Shown here: positions 37,271 to 50,723 of the stretch, piece after piece | How the letters are laid out: every line of letters begins with the position of its first letter | Position numbering within the stretch: position 1 is the stretch's first letter | Source of the DNA: Nomia melanderi | Taxonomy: Eukaryota; Arthropoda; Insecta; Hymenoptera; Halictidae | Direction of reading: 5' to 3' | NCBI RefSeq assembly: GCF_051020985.1 | Contig: NW_027475138.1 | Span: 2,170,001 to 2,234,000, forward strand | Length of the DNA: 64,000 nt | Translations under genes and position numbers: made by a program | The notes under the pieces: model-generated | The model's database searches: none | Told to the model about the DNA's origin: nothing | What the model saw: only the letters and a program-made list of their open reading frames with translations

Positions 37271-38612
37271 CGACCTCGGACCACCAGGGACCGAGAAAAC
37301 TACCGTCTCATGGGGCCGGACACTCAGGGTCAGTGAAAAATCCAATATATATGTGGTGATATCTCGGGTGCTATTACAGATAGCGCAATAAATCAAAGTG
37401 AATTATCTGCAGTAGGCCCTGGCGCATGAATCTGTGCAGCGGGAACGACCTCGGACCACCAGGGGCCGAGAAAACTACCGTCTCATGGGGCCGGTCACTC
37501 AGGGTCAGTGAAAAATGCAATATATATCTGCTGATATCTCGGGTGCTATTAGAGATAGCGCAATAAAGCAAAGTGAATTATCTGCAGGAGGCCCTGGCGC
37601 ATGAATCTGTGCAGCGGGAACGACCTCGGACCACCAGGGGCCGAGAAAACGACCGTCTCATGGGGCCGGACACTCAGGGTCAGTGAAAAATCCAATATAT
37701 ATCTGCTGATATCTCGGGTGCTATTACAGATAGCGCAATAAATCAAAGTGCATTGTCTGTAGGAGGCCCTGGCGCATGAATCTGTGCAGCGGGAACGTCC
37801 TCGGACCACCAGGGGCCGAAAAAACCACGGTCTCATGGGGCCGGAAACTCAGGGTCAGGGAAAAATCCAATATATATCTGGTGATATCTCGGGTGCTATT
37901 AGAGATAGCGCAATAAACGAAAGTGAATTATCTGCAGGAGGCCCTGGCGCATGAATCTGTGCAGCGGGAACGACCTCGGACCACCAGGGGCCAAGAAAAC
38001 CACCGTCTCATGGCGCCGGACACTCAGGGTCAGGGAAAAATCCAATATATATCTGGTGATATCTCGGGTGCTATTAGAGATAGCGCAATAAATCAAAGTG
38101 CATTGTCTGTAGGAGGCCCAGGCGCATGAATCTGGCCAGCGGGAACGACCTCGGACCACCAGGGGCCGAGAAAACCACAGTCTCATGGGGCCGGACACTC
38201 AGGGTCAGGGGAAAATCCAATATATATCTGGTGATATCTCGGGTGCTATTACAGATAGCTTAATAAATCAAAGTGCATTGTCTGTAGGAGGCCCAGGCGA
38301 ATGAATCTGTGCAGCGGTAACGACCTCGGACCACCAGGGGCCGAGAAAATTATAGATATTCGGAATCCGTCACCCAAGGTCATGTAAAAATCCAGCATAT
38401 ATCTGGTGATATCTCGGGTGCTATTACAGATAGCGCAATAAAGCAAAGTGCATTGTCTATAGGAGGCCCTGGCGCATGAATCTGTGCAGCGGGAACGACC
38501 TCGGAACACCAGGGACCGAGAAAACCACCGTCCCATGGGGCCGGACACTCGGGGTCAGTGAAATATCCAATATATATGTGTTGATATCTCGGGTGCTATT
38601 AGAGATAGCGCA
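37270..38612 (+). repeat. Copied segment S10, left copy
   Basis: Matches 40070-41412 at sixteen monomers (2800 bp). Markers: caccagggaccgag with ctaccgtc; gcagtaggcc; ccggtcact with aatgcaat; ggaaactc; tggcgccgg; patch-type monomer. A shorter related run at 38599-39073 lies seven monomers from 37374-37836. Confidence 0.85.
38287..38461 (+). repeat. Patch-type monomer, copy 8
   Basis: Copy of the 36712 monomer nine monomers downstream, sharing ttatag and the tctataggag end, with aaagcaaag near its end. Confidence 0.87.
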
Positions 38613-39511
38613 ATAAATCAAAGTGAATTATCTGCAGTAGGCCCTGGCGCATGAATCTGTGCAGCGGGAACGACCTCGGACCAGCAGGGGCCGAGAAAAC
38701 TACCGTCTCATGGGGCCGGTCACTCAGGGTCAGTGAAAAATGCAATATATATCTGCTGATATCTCGGGTGCTATTAGAGATAGCGCAATAAACCAAAGTG
38801 AATTATCTGCAGGAGGCCCTGGCGCATGAATCTGTGCAGCGGGAACGACCTCGGACCACCAGGGACCGAGAAAACGACCGTCTCATGGGGCCGGACACTC
38901 AGGGTCAGTGAAAAATCCAATATATATCTGCTGATATCTCGGGTGCTATTACAGATAGCGCAATAAATCAAAGTGCATTGTCTGTAGGAGGCCCTGGCGC
39001 ATGAATCTGTGCAGCGGGAACGTCCTCGGACCACCAGGGGCCGAAAAAACCACAGTCTCATGGGGCCGGACACTCAGGGTCAGGGGAAAATCCAATATAG
39101 ATCAGGTGATATCTCGGGTGCTATTACAGATAGCGCAATAAATCAAAGTGCATTGTCTGTAGGAGGCAGTGGCGCATGAATCTGTGCAACGGGAACGACC
39201 TCGGACCACCAGGGGCCGAAAAAACCACAGTCTCATGGGGCCGGACACTCAGGGTCAGGGGAAAATCCAATATAGATCTGGTGATATCTCGGGTGCTATT
39301 ACAGATAGCGCAATAAATCAAAGTGCATTGTCTGTAGGAGGCCGTGGCGCATGAATCTGTGCAACGGGAACGACCTCGGACCACCAGGGGCCGAAAAAAG
39401 CACAGTCTCATGGGGCCGGACACTCAGGGTCAGGGTAAAATCCAATATATTTCTGGTGATATCTCGGGTGCTATTAGAGATAGCGCAATAAACCAAAGTG
39501 AATTATCTGCA

Positions 39512-39686
39512 GCAGGCCCTGGCGCATGAATCTGTGCAGCGGGAACGACCTCGGACCACCAGGGGCCGGGAAAACCACAGTCTCATGGGGCCGGACACTC
39601 AGGGTCAGGGGAAAATCCAATATATATCTGGTGATATCTCGGGTGCTATTAGAGATAGCGCAATAAACCAAAGTGAATTATCTGCA
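39512..39686 (+). repeat. Exemplar monomer, haplotype A (PstI type)
   Basis: This monomer shows the second common end variant: c157, a165, a169 and c174, so that it ends gaattatctgca and makes CTGCAG with the next monomer. It also carries g at 141 (agagat rather than acagat), which usually but not always travels with haplotype A. Private changes here are c at position 2 and g at position 58. A and B monomers are interspersed through the window rather than strictly alternating. Confidence 0.93.
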
Positions 39687-40069
39687 GGAGGCCCTGGCGC
39701 ATGCATCTGTGCAGCGGGAACGACCTCGGACCACCAGGGGCCAAGAAAACCACCGTGTCATGGCGCCGGACACTCAGGGTCAGGGAAAAATCCAATATAT
39801 ATCTGGTGATATCTCGGGTGCTATTAGAGATAGCGCAATAAATCAAAGTGCATTGTCTGTAGGAGGCCCAGGCGCATGAATCTGGCCAGCGGGAACGACC
39901 TCGGACCACCAGGGGCCGAGAAAACCACAGTCTCATGCGGCCGGACTGTCAGGGTCAGGGAAAAATACAATATATATCAGGTGATATCTCGGGTGCTATT
40001 AGAGATAGCGAAATAAATCAAAGTGCATTGTCTGTAGGAGGCCCTGGCGCATGAATCTGTGCAGCGGGA

Positions 40070-41412
40070 ACGACCTCGGACCACCAGGGACCGAGAAAAC
40101 TACCGTCTCATGGGGCCGGACACTCAGGGTCAGTGAAAAATCCAATATATATGTGGTGATATCTCGGGTGCTATTACAGATAGCGCAATAAATCAAAGTG
40201 AATTATCTGCAGTAGGCCCTGGCGCATGAATCTGTGCAGCGGGAACGACCTCGGACCACCAGGGGCCGAGGAAACTACCGTCTCATGGGGCCGGTCACTC
40301 AGGGTCAGTGAAAAATGCAATATATATCTGCTGATATCTCGGGTGCTATTAGAGATAGCGCAATAAACCAAAGTGAATTATCTGCAGGAGGCCCTGGCGC
40401 ATGAATCTGTGCAGCGGGAACGACCTCGGACCACCAGGGGCCGAGAAAACGACCGTCTCATGGGGCCGGACACTCAGGGTCAGTGAAAAATCCAATATAT
40501 ATCTGCTGATATCTCGGGTGCTATTACAGATAGCGCAATAAATCAAAGTGCATTGTCTGTAGGAGGCCCTGGCGCATGAATCTGTGCAGCGGGAACGTCC
40601 TCGGACCACCAGAGGCCGAAAAAACCACAGTCTCATGGGGCCGGAAACTCAGGGTCAGGGAAAAATCCAATATATATCTGGTGATATCTCGGGTGCTATT
40701 AGAGATAGCGCAATAAACGAAAGTGAATTATCTGCAGGAGGCCCTGGCGCATGAATCTGTGCAGCGGGAACGACCTCGGACCACGAGGGGCCAAGAAAAC
40801 CACCGTCTCATGGCGCCGGACACTCAGGGTCAGGGAAAAATCCAATATATATCTGGTGATATCTCGGGTGCTATTAGAGATAGCGCAATAAATCAAAGTG
40901 CATTGTCTGTAGGAGGCCCAGGCGCATGAATCTGGCCAGCGGGAACGACCTCGGACCACCAGGGGCCGAGAAAACCACAGTCTCATGGGGCCGGACACTC
41001 AGGGTCAGGGGAAAATCCAATATATATCTGGTGATATCTCGGGTGCTATTACAGATAGCTTAATAAATCAATGTGCATTGTCTGTAGGAGGCCCAGGCGA
41101 ATGAATCTGTGCAGCGGTAACGACCTCGGACCAGCAGGGGCCGAGAAAATTATAGATATTCGGAATCCGTCACCCAAGGTCATGTAAAAATCCAGCATAT
41201 ATCTGGTGATATCTCGGGTGCTATTACAGATAGCGCAATAAATCAAAGTGCATTGTCTATAGGAGGCCCTGGCGCATGAATCTGTGCAGCGGGAACGGCC
41301 TCGGAACACCAGGGACCGAGAAAACCACCGTCTCATGGGGCCGGACACTCGGGGTCAGTGAAATATCCAATATATATGTGTTGATATCTCGGGTGCTATT
41401 AGAGATAGCGCA
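40070..41412 (+). repeat. Copied segment S10, right copy
   Basis: Partner of 37270-38612. Its right half overlaps the region matching S9, so 36391-38612 and 40070-41645 are related through two different registers (16 and 25 monomers). Confidence 0.85.
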
Positions 41413-41645
41413 ATAAACCATAGTGAATTATCTGCAGGAGGCCCTGGCGCATGAATCTGTACAACGGGAGCGACCTCGGACCACCAGGGGCCGAGAAAAC
41501 CACAGTCTCATGGGGCCGGACACTCAGGGTCAGGGGAAAATCCAATATAGATCTGGTGATATCTCGGGTGCCATTACAGATAGCGCAATAAACCAAAGTG
41601 AATTATCTGCAGGAGGCCCTGGCGAATGAATCTGTGCAAGGGGAA
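40766..41645 (+). repeat. Copied segment S9, right copy
   Basis: Partner of 36391-37270. It extends beyond S10 through the aaaccatagtg and gtacaacgggagcg monomer to the gcaaggggaac start of the next monomer. Confidence 0.85.
41087..41261 (+). repeat. Patch-type monomer, copy 9
   Basis: Copy of the 36712 monomer 25 monomers downstream and of 38287 sixteen monomers downstream. It has ggaccagcagg in place of ggaccaccagg. Confidence 0.87.
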
Positions 41646-43886
41646 CAACCTCGGACCACCAGGGGCCGAGAAAACCACAGTCTCATGCGGCCGGACTGTC
41701 AGGGTCAGGGTAAAATCCAATATATATCAGGTGATATCACGGGTGCTATTAGAGATAGCGAAATAAATCAAAGTGAATTATCTGCAGTAGGCCCTGGCGC
41801 ATGAATCTGTGCAGCGGGAACGACCTCGGACCACCAGGGGCCGAGAAAACTACCGTCTCATGGGGCCGGACACTCAGGGTCAGTGAAAAATCCAATATAT
41901 ATGTGGTGATATCTCGGGTGCTATTACAGATAGCGCAATAAATCAAAGTGAATTATCTGCAGTAGGCCCTGGCGCATGAATCTGTGCAGCGGGAACGACC
42001 TCGGACCACCAGGGGCCGAGAAAACTACCGTCTCATGGGGCCGGTCACTCAGGGTCAGTGAAAAATGCAATATATATCTGCTGATATCTCGGGTGCTATT
42101 AGAGATAGCGCAATAAACCAAAGTGAATTATCTCCAGGAGGCCCTGGCGCACGAATCTGTGCAGCGGGAACGACCTCGGACCACCAGGGGCCGAGAATAC
42201 GACCGTCTCATGGGGCCGGACACTCAGGGTCAGTGAAAAATCCAATATATATCTGCCGATATCTCGGGTGCTATTACAGATAGCGCAATAAATCAAAGTG
42301 CATTGTCTGTAGGAGGCCCTGGCGCATGAATATGTGCAGCGGGAACATCCTCGGACCACCAGGGGCCGAAAAAACCACAGTCTCATTGGGCCGGTCACTC
42401 AGAGTCAGTGAAAAATCCAATATATATCTGCTGATATCTCGGGTGCTATTAGAGATAGCGCAATAAACCAAAGTGAATTATCTGCAGGTGGCCCTGGCGC
42501 ATGAATCTGTGCAGCGGGAACGACCTCGGACCACCAGGGGCCGAGAAAACGACCGTCTCATGGGGCCGGACACTCAGGGTCAGTGAATAATTCAATATAT
42601 ATCTGCTGATATATCGGGTGCTATTACAGATAGCGCAATAAATCAAAGTGCATTGTCTGTAGGAGGCACTGGCGCATGAATCTGTGCAGCGGGAACGACC
42701 TCGGACCACCAGGGGCCGAAAAAACCACTGTCTCATGGGGCCGGACACTCAGGGTCAGGGTAAAATCCAATATATATCTGGTGATATCTCGAGTGCTATT
42801 ACAGGTAGCGCAATAAATCAAAGTGCATTGTCTGTAGGAGGCCCTGGCGCATGAATCTGTGCAGCGGGAACGACCTCGGAACACCAGGGACCGAGAAAAC
42901 CACCGTCTCATGGGGCCGGACACTCAGGGTCACGGTAATATCCAATATATATTTGGTGATATCTCGGGTGCTATTACAGATAGCGCAATAAATCAAAGTG
43001 CATTGTCTGTAGGAGGCCCTGGCGCATGAATCTGTGCAACGGGAACGACCTCGGACCACCAGGGGCCGAGAAAAGCACAGTCTCATGGGGCCGGACACTC
43101 AGGGTCAGGGTAAAATCCAATATATTTCTGGTGATATCTCGGGTGCTATTAGAGATAGCGCAATAAACCAAAGTGAATTATCTGCAGGAGGCCCTGGCGC
43201 ATGAATCTGTGCAGCGGGAACGACCTCGGACCACCAGGGGCCGAGAAAACGACAGTCTCATGGGGCCGGACACTCAGGGTCAGTGAAAAATCCAATATAT
43301 ATCTGGTGATATCTCGGGTGCTCTTACAGATAGCGCAATAAATCAAAGTGCATTGTCTGTAGGAGGCCCTGGCGCATGAATCTGTGCAGCGGGAACGACC
43401 TCGGACCACCAGGGGCCGAGAGAACCACAGTCTCATTGGGCCGGACACTCAGGGTAAGGGGAAAATCCAGTATATATCTCTTGATATCTCGGGTGCTATT
43501 AGAGATAGCGCAATAAACCAAAGTCAATTATCTGCAGGAGGCCCTGGCGCATGTATCTGTGCAGCGGGAACGTCCTCGGACCTCCAGGGGCTGAGACAAC
43601 CACCGTCACATGGGGCCGGACACTCAGGGTCAGGGTAAAATCCAATATATATCTGGTGATATCTCGGGTGCTATTACAGATAGCGCAATAAATCAAAGTG
43701 CATTGTCTGTAGGAGGCCCTGGCGCATGAATCTGTGCAGCGGGAACGACCTCGGAACACCAGGGGCCGAGAAAACCACCGTCTCATGGGGCCGCACACTC
43801 AGGGTCAGAGTAAAATCCAATATATACCTGGTGATATCTCGGGTGCTATTACAGATAGCGCAATAAATCAAAGTGCATTGTCTGTA

Positions 43887-44060
43887 GGAGGCCCTGGCGC
43901 ATGAATCTGTAGAGCGGGAACGACCTCGGAACACCAGGGGCCGAGAAAACCACAGTCTCATTGGGCCGGACACTCAGGGTCAGGGAAAATCCAATATATA
44001 TCTGGTGATATCACGGGTGCTATTAGAGATAGCGCAATAAATCAAAGTGCATTGTCTGTA
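43887..44060 (+). repeat. 174-bp monomer, 1-bp deletion
   Basis: The A run after caggg is four rather than five bases (43986-43989), which shortens the monomer by one. This is a homopolymer length change, so a sequencing error cannot be excluded. Confidence 0.85.
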
Positions 44061-44935
44061 GGAGGCCCTGGCGCATGAACCTGTGCAGCGGGAACGACCT
44101 CGGACCACCAGGGGCCGAGAAAACGACCGTCTCATGGGGCCGGACGCTCAGGGTCAGTGAAAAATCCAATATATATCTGGTGATATCTCGGGTGCTATTA
44201 GAGATAGCGCAATAAACCAAAGTGAATTATCTGCAGGAGGCCCTGGCGCATGAATCTGTGCAACGGGAACGACCTCGGACCACCAGGGGCCGAGAAAACG
44301 ACCGTCTCATGGGGCCGGACGCTCAGGGTCAGTGAAAAATCCAATATATATCTGGTGATATCTCGGGTGCTATTACAGATAGCGCAATAAATCAAAGTGC
44401 ATTGTCTGTAGGAGACGCTGGCGCATGAACCTGTGCAGCGGGAACGTTCTCGGACCACCAGGGGCCGAGAAAACGACCGTCTCATGGGGCCGGACGCTCA
44501 GGGTCAGTGAAAAATCCAATATATATCTGGTGATATCTCGGGTGCTATTAGAGATAGCGCAATAAACCAAAGTGCATTACCTGCAGGAGGCCCTGGCGCA
44601 TGAATCTGTGCAACGGGAACGACCTCGGACCACCAGGGGCCGAGAAAACCACAGTCTCATGGGGCCGGATACTCAGGGTCAGGGGAAAATCCAATATAGA
44701 TCTGGTGATATCTCGGGTGCTATTACAGATAGCGCAATAAATCATAGTGCATTGTCTGTAGGAGGCCCTGGCGCATGAATCTGGCCAGCGGGAACGACCT
44801 CGGACCACCAGCGGCCGAGAATACCACCGTCTCATGGGGCCGGACACTCAGGGTCGGGGAAAAATCCAATATATATCTGGTGATATCTCGGGTGCTATTA
44901 GAGATAGAGCAATAAACCAAAGTGAATTGTCTGCA

Positions 44936-45085
44936 GGAGGCCCTGGCGCATGAATCTGTGCAGCGGGAACGATCTCGGACCATCAGGGGCCGGACACTCA
45001 GGGTCAGGGGAAAATCCAATATATATCTGGTGATATCTCGGGTGCTATTAAAGATAGCGCAATAAACTAAAGTGAATTATCTGCA
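44936..45085 (+). repeat. 150-bp monomer, 25-bp internal deletion
   Basis: Monomer positions 51-75 (or equivalently 58-82) are missing. The deleted length equals the spacing of the two ggggccg direct repeats, and one copy of that heptamer remains at the junction near 44986-44992. Intact relatives of this monomer, with the same gatctcggaccatc variant, are at about 48936-49110 and 49986-50160, so the deletion is private to this copy. The loss removes the 3' arm of dyad 1 together with the following segment. Confidence 0.92.
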
Positions 45086-46644
45086 GGAGGCCCTGGCGCA
45101 TGAATGTGTGCAGCGGGAACGACCTCGGACCACCAGGGGCCGAGAAAACCGCAGTCTCATGGGGCCCGACACTCAGGGTCAGGGAAAAATCCAATATATA
45201 TCTGGTGATATCTCGGGCGCTATTAGAGATAGCGCAATAAGCCAAAGGGAATTATCTGCAGGAGACCCTGGCGCATGCATCAGTGCAGCGGGAACGACCT
45301 ACGACCACCAGGGGCCGAGAAAACCACAGTCTCATGGGGCCGGACACTCAGGATCAGGGGAAAATCCAATATATATCTGGTGATATGTCGGGTGCTATTA
45401 GAGATAGCGCAATAAATCAAAGTGCATTGTCTGTAGGAGGCCCTGGCGCATGAATCTGTGCAGCGGAAACGACCTCGGAACACCAGGGGCCGAGAAAACC
45501 ACCGTCTCATGGGGCAGGACACTCAGGGGCAGGGGAAAATCCAATATATATCTGGTGATATCTCGGGTGCTATTACAGATAGAGCAATAAATCAAAGTGC
45601 ATTGTCTGTAGGAGGCCCTGGCGCATGAATCTGTGCAGCGGGAACAACCTCGGACCACCAGGGGCCGAGAAAACCGCAGTCTCATTGGGCCGGACACTCA
45701 GGGTCAGGGAAAAATCCAATATATATCTGGTGATATCTCGGGCGCTATTAGAGTTAGCGCAACAAGCCAAAGGGAATTATCTGCAGGAGGCCCTGGCGCA
45801 TGCATCAGTGCAGCGGGAACGACCTAGGACCACCAGGGGCCCAGAAAACCACAGTCTCATGGGGCCGGACACTCAGGGTGAGGGGAAAATCCAATATATA
45901 TCTGGTGATATCTCGGGTGCTATTAGAGATAGCGCAATAAATCAAAGTGCATTGTCTGTAGGAGGCCCTGGCGCATGAATCTGTGCAGCGGGAACGACCT
46001 CGGAACACCACGGGCCGAGAAAACCACCGTCTCATGGGGCAGGACACTCAGGGTCAGTGAAAGATCCAATATATATCTGGTGATATCTCGGGTGCTATTA
46101 CAGATAGCGGAATAAATCAAAGTGCATTGTCTGTAGGAGACGCTGGCGCATGAACCTGTTCAGCGGGAACGTTCCCGGACCACCAGGGGCCGAGAAAACG
46201 ACCGTCTCATGGGGCCGGACGCTCAGGGTCAGTGAAAAATCCAATAAATATCTGGTGATATCTCGGGTGCTATTAGAGATAGCGCAATAAACCAAAGTGA
46301 ATTATCTGCAGGAGGCCCTGGCGCATGAATCTGTGCAACGGGAACGACCTCGGACCACCAGGGACCGAGAAAAACACAGTCTCATGGGGCCGGATACTCA
46401 GGGTCAGGGGAAAATCCAATACAGATCTGGTGATATCTCGGGTGCTATTACAGATAGCACAATAAATCATAGTGCATTGTCTGTAGGAGGCCCTGGCGCA
46501 TGAATCTGGCCAGCGGGAACGACCTCGGACCACCAGCGGCCGAGAAAACCACCGTCTCATGGGGCCGGACACTCAGGGTCGGGGAAAAATCCAATATATA
46601 TCTGGTGATATCTCGGGTGCTATTAGAGATAGCGCAATAAATCA
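45000..46644 (+). repeat. 13-monomer-spaced segment S11, left copy
   Basis: Matches 47275-48919 at 2275 bp. Markers: attaaagatagcgc with aaactaaag; gcatcagtgc; ggggcaggac; gaacaacctcgg; aataaatatctgg; ggatactcagg with aatcatagtgc; ctggccagcg with ccagcggcc. It starts just right of the 25-bp-deleted monomer. Confidence 0.87.
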
Positions 46645-47274
46645 AAGTGCATTGTCTGTAGGAGGCCCTGGCGCATGAATCTGTGCAGCGGGAACGACCT
46701 CGGACCACCAGGGGCCGAGAAAACCACAGTCTCATGGGGCCGGACACTCAGGGTCAGGGGAAAATCCAATATATATCTGGTGATATCTCGGGTGCTATTA
46801 CAGATAGAGCAATAAATCAAAGTGCATTGTCTGTAGGAGGCCCTGACGCATGAATCTGTGCAGCGGGAACAACCTCGGACCACCAGGGGCCGAGAAAACC
46901 GCAGTCTCATGGGGCCGGACACTCAGGGTCAGGGGAAAATCCAATATATATCTGGTGATATCTCGGGTGCTATTACAGATAGCGCAATAAATCAAAGTGC
47001 ATTGTCTGTAGGAGGCCCTGGCGCATGAATCTGTGCAGCGGGAACGACCTTGGAACACCAGGGGCCGAGAAGACCACCGTCTCATGGGGCAGGACACTCA
47101 GGGTCAGTGAAAAATCCAATATAGATCTGGTGATATCTCGGGTGCTATTACAGATAGCGCAATAAATCAAAGTGCATTGTCTGTAGGAGGCCCTGGCGCA
47201 TGAATCTGTGCAGCGGGAACGACCGCGGACCACCAGGGGCCGAGAAAACCACAGTCTCATGGGGCCGGACACTC

Positions 47275-48919
47275 AGGGTCAGGGGAAAATCCAATATATA
47301 TCTGGTGATATCTCGGGTGCTATTAAAGATAGCGCAATAAACTAAAGTGAATTATCTGCAGGAGGCCCTGGCGCATGAATGTGTGCAGCGGGAACGACCT
47401 CAGACCACCAGGGGCCTAGAAAACCGCAGTCTCATGGGGCCCGACACTCAGGGTCAGGGAAAAATCCAATATATATCTGGTGATATCTCGGGCGCTATTA
47501 GAGATAGCGCAATAAGCCAAAGGGAATTATCTGCAGGAGACCCTGGCGCATGCATCAGTGCAGCGGGAACGACCTAGGACCACCAGGGGCCGAGAAAACC
47601 ACAGTCTCATGGGGCCGGACACTCAGGATCAGGGGAAAATCCAATATATATCTGGTGATATGTCGCGTGCTATTTGAGATAGCGCAATAAATCAAAGTGC
47701 ATTGTCTGTAGGAGGCCCTGGCGCATGAATCTGTGCAGCGGGAACGACCTCGGAACACCAGGGGCCGAGAAAACCACCGTCTCATGGGGCAGGACACTCA
47801 GGGTCAGGGGAAAATCCAATATATATCTGGTGATATCTCGGGTGCTATTACAGATAGAGCAATAAATCAAAGTGCATTGTCTGTAGGAGGCCCTGGCGCA
47901 TGAATCTGTGCAGCGGGAACAACCTCGGACCACCAGGGGCCGAGAAAACCGCAGTCTCATTGGGCCGGACACTCAGGGTCAGGGAAAAATCCAATATATA
48001 TCTGGTGATATCTCGGGCGCTATTAGAGATAGCGCAATAAGCCAAAGGGAATTATCTGCAGGAGGCCCTGGCGCATGCATCAGTGCAGCGGGAACGACCT
48101 AGGACCACCAGGGGCCCAGAAAACCACAGTCTCATGGGGCCGGACACTCAGGGTCAGGGGAAAATCCAATATATATCTGGTGATATCTCGGGTGCTATTA
48201 GAGATAGCGCAATAAATCAAAGTGCATTGTCTGTAGGAGGCCCTGGCGCATGAATCTGTGCAGCGGGAACGACCTCGGAACACCACGGGCCGAGAAAACC
48301 ACCGTCTCATGGGGCAGGACACTCAGGGTCAGTGAAAAATCCAATATATATCTGGTGATATCTCGGGTGCTATTACAGATAGCGGAATAAATCAAAGTGC
48401 ATTGTCTGTAGGAGACGCTGGCGCATGAACCTGTTCAGCGGGAACGTTCCCGGACCACCAGGGGCCGAGAAAACGACCGTCTCATGGGGCCGGACGCTCA
48501 GGGTCAGTGAAAAATCCAATAAATATCTGGTGATATCTCGGGTGCTATTAGAGATAGCGCAATAAACCAAAGTGAATTATCTGCAGGAGGCCCTGGCGCA
48601 TGAATCTGTGCAACGGGAACGACCTCGGACCACCAGGGACCGAGAAAACCACAGTCTCATGGGGCCGGATACTCAGGGTCAGGGGAAAATCCAATATAGA
48701 TCTGGTGATATCTCGGGTGCTATTACAGATAGCGCAATAAATCATAGTGCATTGTCTGTAGGAGGCCCTGGCGCATGAATCTGGCCAGCGGGAACGACCT
48801 CGGACCACCAGCGGCCGAGAAAACCACCGTCTCATGGGGCCGGACACTCAGGGTCGGGGAAAAATCCAATATATATCTGGTGATATCTCGGGTGCTATTA
48901 GAGATAGCGCAATAAACCA
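47275..48919 (+). repeat. 13-monomer-spaced segment S11, right copy
   Basis: Partner of 45000-46644. Part of it (47792-48890) is copied again at 62492-63590. Confidence 0.87.
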
Positions 48920-50723
48920 AAGTGAATTGTCTGCAGGAGGCCCTGGCGCATGAATCTGTGCAGCGGGAACGATCTCGGACCATCAGGGGCCGAGACATCC
49001 ACCGTCTCATGGGGCCGGACACTCAGGGTCAGGGAAAAATCCAATATATATCTGGTGATATCTCGGGTGCTATTACAGATAGCGCAATAAATCAAAGTGC
49101 ATTGTCTGTAGGAGGCCCTGGCGCATGAACCTGTGCAGCGGGAACGTTCTCGGACCACCAGGGGCCGAGAAAACGACCGTCTCATGGGGCCGGACGCTCA
49201 GGGTCAGTGAAAAATCCAATATATATCTGGTGATATCTCGGGTGCTATTAGAGATAGCGCAATAAACCAAGGTGAATTATCTGCAGGAGGCCCTGGCGCA
49301 TGAATCTGTGCAACGAGAATGACCCCGGACCACCAGGGGCCGAGAAAACGACAGTCTCAAGGGGCCGGACACTCAGGGTCAGGGGAAAATCCAATATATA
49401 TCTGGTGATATCTCGGGTGCTATTACAGATAGCGCAATAAATCAAAGTGCATTGTCTGTAGGAGGCCCTGGCGCATGAATGTGTGCAGCGGGAACGACCT
49501 CGGACCACCAGGGGCCGAGAAAACCACAGTCTCATGGGGCCGGACACTCAGGGTCAGGGGAAAATCCAATATATATCTGGTGATATCTCGGGTGCTATTA
49601 CAGATAGAGCAATAAATCAAAGTGCATTGTCTGTAGGAGGCCCTGGCGCATGAATCTGTGCAGCGGGAACAACCTCGGACCACCAGGGGCCGAGAAAACC
49701 GCAGTCTCATGGGGCCGGACACTCAGGGTCAGGGAAAAATCCAATATATATCTGGTGATATCTCGGGCGCTATTAGAGATAGCGCAATAAGCCAAAGGGA
49801 ATTATCTGCAGGAGGCCCTGGCGCATGCATCAGTGCAGCGGGAACGACCCCGGACCACCAGGGGCCCAGAAAACCACAGTCTCATGGGGCCGGACACTCA
49901 GGGTCGGGGAAAAATCCAATATATATCTGGTGATATCTCGGGTGCTATTAGAGATAGCGCAATAAACCAAAGTGAATTGTCTGCAGGAGGCCCTGGCGCA
50001 TGAATCTGTGCAGCGGGAACGATCTCGGACCATCAGGGGCCGAGACATCCACCGTCTCATGGGGCCGGACACTCAGGGTCAGGGGAAAATCCAATATATA
50101 TCTGGTGATATCTCGGGTGCTATTACAGATAGCGCAATAAATCAAATTGCATTGTCTGTAGGAGGCCCTGGCGCATAAATGTGGACAGCGGGAACTACCT
50201 CGGACCATCAGGGGCCGAGAAAACCACCGTCTCATGGGGCCGGACACTCAGGGTCAGGGGAAAATCCAATATATATCTGGTGATATCTCGGGTGCTATTA
50301 GAGATAGCGCAATAAACCAAGGTGAATTATCTGCAGGAGGCCCTGGCGCATGAATCTGTGCAACGGGAACGACCTCGGACCACCAGGGGCCGAGAAAACG
50401 ACAGTCTCAAGGGGCCGGACACTCAGGGTCAGGGGAAAATCCAATATATATCTGGTGATATCTCGGGTGCTATTACAGATAGCGCAATAAATCAAATTGC
50501 ATTGTCTGTAGGAGGCCCTGGCGCATAAATGTGGACAGCGGGAACTACCTCGGACCATCAGGGGCCGAGAAAACCACCGTCTCATGGGGCCGGACACTCA
50601 GGGTCAGGGGAAAATCCAATATTTATCTGGTGATATCTTGGCTGCTATTACAGATAGCGCAATAAATCAAAGTGCATTGTCTGTAGGAGGCCCTGGCGCA
50701 TGAATCTGTGCAGCGGGAACGAC

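Noticed and set aside
50696..50718. Possible CENP-B box (ends in carcggga, with a g/a polymorphism at the R position)
   Set aside because: Only the right half resembles the box. The essential left TTCG and the central A are absent in all monomers I checked on both strands, so a functional CENP-B site is not supported.
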